64,000 nt of DNA, from the NCBI RefSeq assembly GCF_000472705.1, contig NZ_KI421453.1, positions 248,001 through 312,000 on the forward strand, in the 5' to 3' direction. The translations under genes and the position numbers were made by a program. The notes below the pieces were generated by a model that had not been told where the DNA came from, did not search any database, and saw only the letters and a program-made list of their open reading frames with translations. Positions 61,528 to 64,000 of this stretch are shown here, piece by piece (position 1 is the stretch's first letter; the number at the start of each line of letters is the position of its first letter). This DNA comes from Mesorhizobium erdmanii USDA 3471 (GTDB lineage: Bacteria; Pseudomonadota; Alphaproteobacteria; Rhizobiales; Rhizobiaceae).

Positions 61528-62259
61528 TCAGCTGGTTCTGGAGGGGGAATAGCGGCTGCCAAGGGAATAACGGCTGCCGGCATAAGTCAGCTTGCTGATG
61601 GTGGCGACGATCGCGCCCGTCCACGTCCGGCGGTGCAGAAACAGACAGCAGCTGCCGACGTCGATGTTCAGATGCCGCGCCGTCTCGGCATCGGCCGGGA
61701 TGGCGGAGATGATATGCTCGACCTCGGTCACCGGGGTCTTCTGCATGAGGTAGTCGTAGGTCGCGGTCTTCGAGAAATCCTGCTTGTCGTAATCGGGGAT
61801 CAGGCTCGGATTGACGAAGCGCTCCTCCAACTGCACCGGCAAATCGTTCTCGAAATTGACGACGACGGAGTGATAGATCGGGACACGCTTTGAGAACTCG
61901 AACGTCAACGCGAGTTCCTTGGTCGGCGTGATGGTCTCCAGCACGAGGACCTCGGAGCGATGCCTGTTGCCGCGCTCGACGATCTCGGCCGCGATGTTGT
62001 TGATCTCGATCAGCGTCGATTGCGGCCGGGGCGGCGCGATGAACGTGCCGACGCCTTGCAGGCGGATCAGGAATCCCGCCGCGGTCAGCTCCCGCAAGGC
62101 CCGGTGCACCGTCATCCGCGAGACACCAAGCGAAACCACCAGCTCGTTCTCGGACGGCAGCTTGCGATCCTTGCCCCACCGGCCCGTTCCGATGTTGGCC
62201 AGGATATAGTCCTTCACCTTCTCGTAGAGGGGGCTCGCCGTATCGGGCAGATCGATCAT
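61528..62259 (-). CDS. GntR/HutC-family regulator with UTRA domain
   Basis: A 243-residue repressor: winged helix (KLPSENELVVSLGVSRMTVHRALREL split over residues 33-58) and a UTRA ligand domain with VVNFENDLPVQLEERFVNP and PDYDKQDF, which resemble the histidine-utilisation repressor HutC very closely. HutC binds urocanate-like ligands, so the effector here may be an imidazole or related compound. No hut genes are in the window. AAAGGA precedes the ATG. It lies 31 bases after the zinc dehydrogenase and 101 before the kinase. Confidence 0.85.
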   Translation of the reverse strand: MIDLPDTASPLYEKVKDYILANIGTGRWGKDRKLPSENELVVSLGVSRMTVHRALRELTAAGFLIRLQGVGTFIAPPRPQSTLIEINNIAAEIVERGNRHRSEVLVLETITPTKELALTFEFSKRVPIYHSVVVNFENDLPVQLEERFVNPSLIPDYDKQDFSKTATYDYLMQKTPVTEVEHIISAIPADAETARHLNIDVGSCCLFLHRRTWTGAIVATISKLTYAGSRYSLGSRYSPSRTS

Positions 62260-62290
62260 TTCAAAGTCCTTTCCGGCAAACTATCGGAAA

Positions 62291-63316
62291 TCACGCCGGC
62301 TCGACAGGTTGCCGCATGCGGATGATTGTTTTCAAGCCGTCGCTCTTTCCCGCCAACAGCCGCTCATAGGCTGCGGGAATCTCGTCGAGACCGATTACGC
62401 GATCGATCAGGGCCAGCAGCGGGTCGCTGAGTTCGCCCAGCATGCGCACGGCGTCGGGCAGTTCGTCGGCAAAGGCGTGGCATCCCAGCAATGCGATTTC
62501 ACGCTCGACCAGGAGATTGGGATCGATGTCGAGACGACCGTGGAAGATGCCGACCATCGCCACCGCGCCGCCGGAATCGAGAACGCCGAGCAACTGGGTG
62601 AATGCGGCGATGCTGCCGGTCGCCTCGACAGCCGCCAGCAAAGGGGCATTTGCCATCGCGGCGGCAATCGCATCGCGGTCGAGGTCGACAATTGTCGCAC
62701 CGGTCACCCGCGCTACGCGGGCAGAGCGCGCCTGGTTGCGGTCGGCGACAAGAACGGTGCCGGCGAAGCTTCGCGACAAAAGCAACGCGGCAAGGCCGCC
62801 GATCGGCCCGCAGCCGACAACAAGCACCGAGCCTGCCGTCTTCGGCAGGCGCCGCACCGCGTGCAGCGCGACCGCCAACGGCTCAGCCATCGCCGCGACC
62901 CGTTCATCGAGCGCGGCATCGACGATATGCAACAGACGCGCGGGCAGCACCGCCTGTTCGGCGAAGCCTCCGTCGCAGACTTCGCCGACGAAGCCCAGCG
63001 AAGCGCAGAGATGGCGCCTGCCGGCATGACACTGCGCGCACTCTCCGCACCAGAAACGGGAATCGGCAACCACCCTGTCGCCGACGGCGACGGTGTCGAC
63101 GCCCTCGCCAAGCTCGATCACCGTGCCGGTCAGCTCATGGCCTGATGTCGAGGGCGAGCGGCTTATCCATTGGCCGGTGCGGAAATTGTGCAGGTCCGAA
63201 CCGCAAATGCCGGCGGCGTCGACCCTGAGTTTCACCCAGCCCGCATCCGGCGCGCCCGGCGGGGCGACGTCCTCGACACGCAGATCGCCGGGTCCGTAAA
63301 GCCGTGCCGCCTTCAT
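62291..63316 (-). CDS. Zinc-dependent alcohol dehydrogenase (threonine/sorbitol dehydrogenase type)
   Basis: A 341-residue MDR enzyme. The catalytic zinc site is visible (Cys in AAGICGSDLHNF, His-Glu in TSGHELTGTV, Glu in AMAEPLAVA), as is a four-Cys structural zinc loop (FWCGECAQCHAGRRHLCA), and the NAD fold VLVVGCGPIGGLAALLLS near residue 165. It should oxidise a secondary or polyol alcohol. ATG 63316 has AAAGG upstream; longer readings overlap the preceding gene. It starts 16 bases after the histidinol-dehydrogenase-like gene, so two alcohol-oxidising enzymes are made together. Confidence 0.86.
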   Translation of the reverse strand: MKAARLYGPGDLRVEDVAPPGAPDAGWVKLRVDAAGICGSDLHNFRTGQWISRSPSTSGHELTGTVIELGEGVDTVAVGDRVVADSRFWCGECAQCHAGRRHLCASLGFVGEVCDGGFAEQAVLPARLLHIVDAALDERVAAMAEPLAVALHAVRRLPKTAGSVLVVGCGPIGGLAALLLSRSFAGTVLVADRNQARSARVARVTGATIVDLDRDAIAAAMANAPLLAAVEATGSIAAFTQLLGVLDSGGAVAMVGIFHGRLDIDPNLLVEREIALLGCHAFADELPDAVRMLGELSDPLLALIDRVIGLDEIPAAYERLLAGKSDGLKTIIRMRQPVEPA

Positions 63317-63332
63317 CGCGATCACCTTTCCC

Positions 63333-64000
63333 TCAACCGGCGAGATAGCGGTCGCGGATTTCCGAAACCGCGTTCTCGTGCGAACTGAAGCCCTCATACC
63401 GGGCAAGCCTGCGGGCATGCTTCGCCAGTTCCGGATAGGCCGCCGACGTGACATATCCGACCGACGAACGCTTGACGAAATCCGTCACCGAAAGCGGCCC
63501 ATAGGTTCGCGCCCAGCGGCTGGTCGGCAGCACCGCATTCGGCCCGAGGACGAAGTTGGCAAGCGTCACCGGCGTGTGTGGACCCATCAGGATCTCGGCC
63601 GCCTCGGTGATGTGGCCGAGATGCGCGAACGGCTCTTTCGACAGGATTTCCAGATGTTCGGGCGCATAGTCGTTGATGAAGCGGTAGCTGTCCTCCAGCG
63701 ACGCGGTCAGCACGATGCCGCCGCGTTTTCCCGTCACCACCGCGCGCGAGAACTCGACACGCTGTTCGGTCATCCGCGACCAGTGGTCGGGAAGCGCGGC
63801 GAGCGCTGCCTCGGCGACCTTGCGGCTATGCGTGACCAGATAGGCCGAGGAATCCGGCCCGTGCTCGGCCTCGATCAAGAGGTCGAGCGCGGCAAGGCCG
63901 CCGTCGACGCTGTCATCGGCAAAGATGATGGCTTCCGACGGGCCGGCCGGCAGACCGGTGTCGATGATGGAGGACAACACACTCTTGGCCGCCACCACCC
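63333..64000 (-). CDS. Histidinol dehydrogenase-like protein, C-terminal part (runs off the window)
   Basis: At least 222 C-terminal residues of a HisD-family protein; the start lies beyond base 64000. AGPSEAIIFADDS and INDYAPEHLEI (with the Glu-His pair that acts as base) are conserved, as is a His in EGFSSHENAV. Against E. coli HisD, the ligand Gln259 is Glu (IEAEHG), Asp360 is Asn (LANFVLG) and His367 is Ala (PNAVLPT). So it is not the biosynthetic enzyme but a catabolic paralogue, as HpsN is for dihydroxypropanesulfonate. Its substrate is probably an alcohol oxidised in two steps to an acid, in a pathway with the downstream zinc dehydrogenase and kinase. Confidence 0.8.
   Translation of the reverse strand, partial: VVAAKSVLSSIIDTGLPAGPSEAIIFADDSVDGGLAALDLLIEAEHGPDSSAYLVTHSRKVAEAALAALPDHWSRMTEQRVEFSRAVVTGKRGGIVLTASLEDSYRFINDYAPEHLEILSKEPFAHLGHITEAAEILMGPHTPVTLANFVLGPNAVLPTSRWARTYGPLSVTDFVKRSSVGYVTSAAYPELAKHARRLARYEGFSSHENAVSEIRDRYLAG

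Noticed and set aside
60134..62179. A 681-codon minus-strand frame suggesting a regulator-kinase fusion
   Set aside because: The first part is an out-of-frame reading of the HutC-like gene; the kinase has its own ATG at 61426 with a ribosome binding site.
63333..64000. Biosynthetic hisD
   Set aside because: Key zinc-site residues differ and the neighbours are catabolic, with no other his genes.
1..64000. CRISPR arrays, tRNA genes, insertion sequences and phage or defence genes
   Set aside because: No regularly spaced repeats, cloverleaf-like segments, transposase motifs or defence-related domains were seen on reading both strands.

Overview
The window is GC-rich, densely packed chromosomal or megaplasmid DNA from an alphaproteobacterium of the Rhizobiales. 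The closest fit is Mesorhizobium or a neighbouring genus, judged from the gene content, the rhizobial palindromic intergenic repeats (23537-23587 and 27764-27890) and the strong resemblance to the Sinorhizobium phosphonate (phnWAY) and ectoine (ehu/eut) systems. No rRNA, tRNA, CRISPR array, complete insertion sequence or phage gene was seen. The whole 64 kb is a run of adjacent uptake-plus-catabolism modules, typical of a rhizosphere scavenger.

Layout. (A) 1-6079, plus strand: the 3' end of a sugar-binding protein, a MalF/MalG/MalK-type ABC importer, an enolase-superfamily dehydratase, a rhamnose-type mutarotase, a Gfo/Idh oxidoreductase and a MaoC-like hydratase. This is a sugar or sugar-acid operon of unknown substrate. 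(B) 6093-18962: a 2-aminoethylphosphonate (AEP) module. phnW, phnA and phnY encode AEP -> phosphonoacetaldehyde -> phosphonoacetate -> acetate + Pi. Two peripheral enzymes (an HpnW-type FAD oxidoreductase and a PbfA-type class III PLP enzyme), a D-2-hydroxyacid dehydrogenase and the PhnSTUV importer follow, and a LysR regulator diverges from phnW. (C) 19098-21087: a lone FCD-type GntR regulator and a membrane acyltransferase. (D) 21321-34728: a full ectoine/5-hydroxyectoine utilisation module. enuR-ehuABCD-eutABC-doeAB lies on the minus strand, and asnC(doeX)-doeC-doeD lies divergently on the plus strand. The pathway runs from ectoine through N-acetyl-diaminobutyrate and diaminobutyrate to aspartate. 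A quinone-reductase-like gene and a histidine-ammonia-lyase homologue lacking the MIO cofactor triad follow on the plus strand.

(E) 37448-51352: a tightly packed minus-strand operon led by a GntR regulator. It contains a proline-racemase/hydroxyproline-epimerase-family enzyme, a polar amino-acid ABC importer, an aldehyde dehydrogenase, a GMC oxidoreductase, an HpcH/HpaI aldolase, a DadA-like oxidase and an unusual 2-hydroxyacid dehydrogenase. A second aldehyde dehydrogenase diverges from it and a second amino-acid oxidase converges on that. It looks like hydroxyproline or a related cyclic or N-methylated amino acid, but the usual HypD deaminase is absent here. (F) 51710-56970: a heterodimeric ABC exporter pair and a DHA2 MFS efflux protein. 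(G) 57194-64000: a NitT/TauT-type ABC importer, an APH-fold kinase, a HutC-type repressor, a zinc alcohol dehydrogenase and the 3' part of a histidinol-dehydrogenase paralogue with altered zinc ligands. Matching TGTATGTA palindromes lie upstream of both the importer and the kinase.

The best candidates for something undescribed are the MIO-less lyase homologue at 35990-37402, the module G pathway, the ten-gene operon in E, and the D-2-hydroxyacid dehydrogenase inside the phosphonate cluster. Functions were assigned by reading motifs and recalling families; no database search was run.
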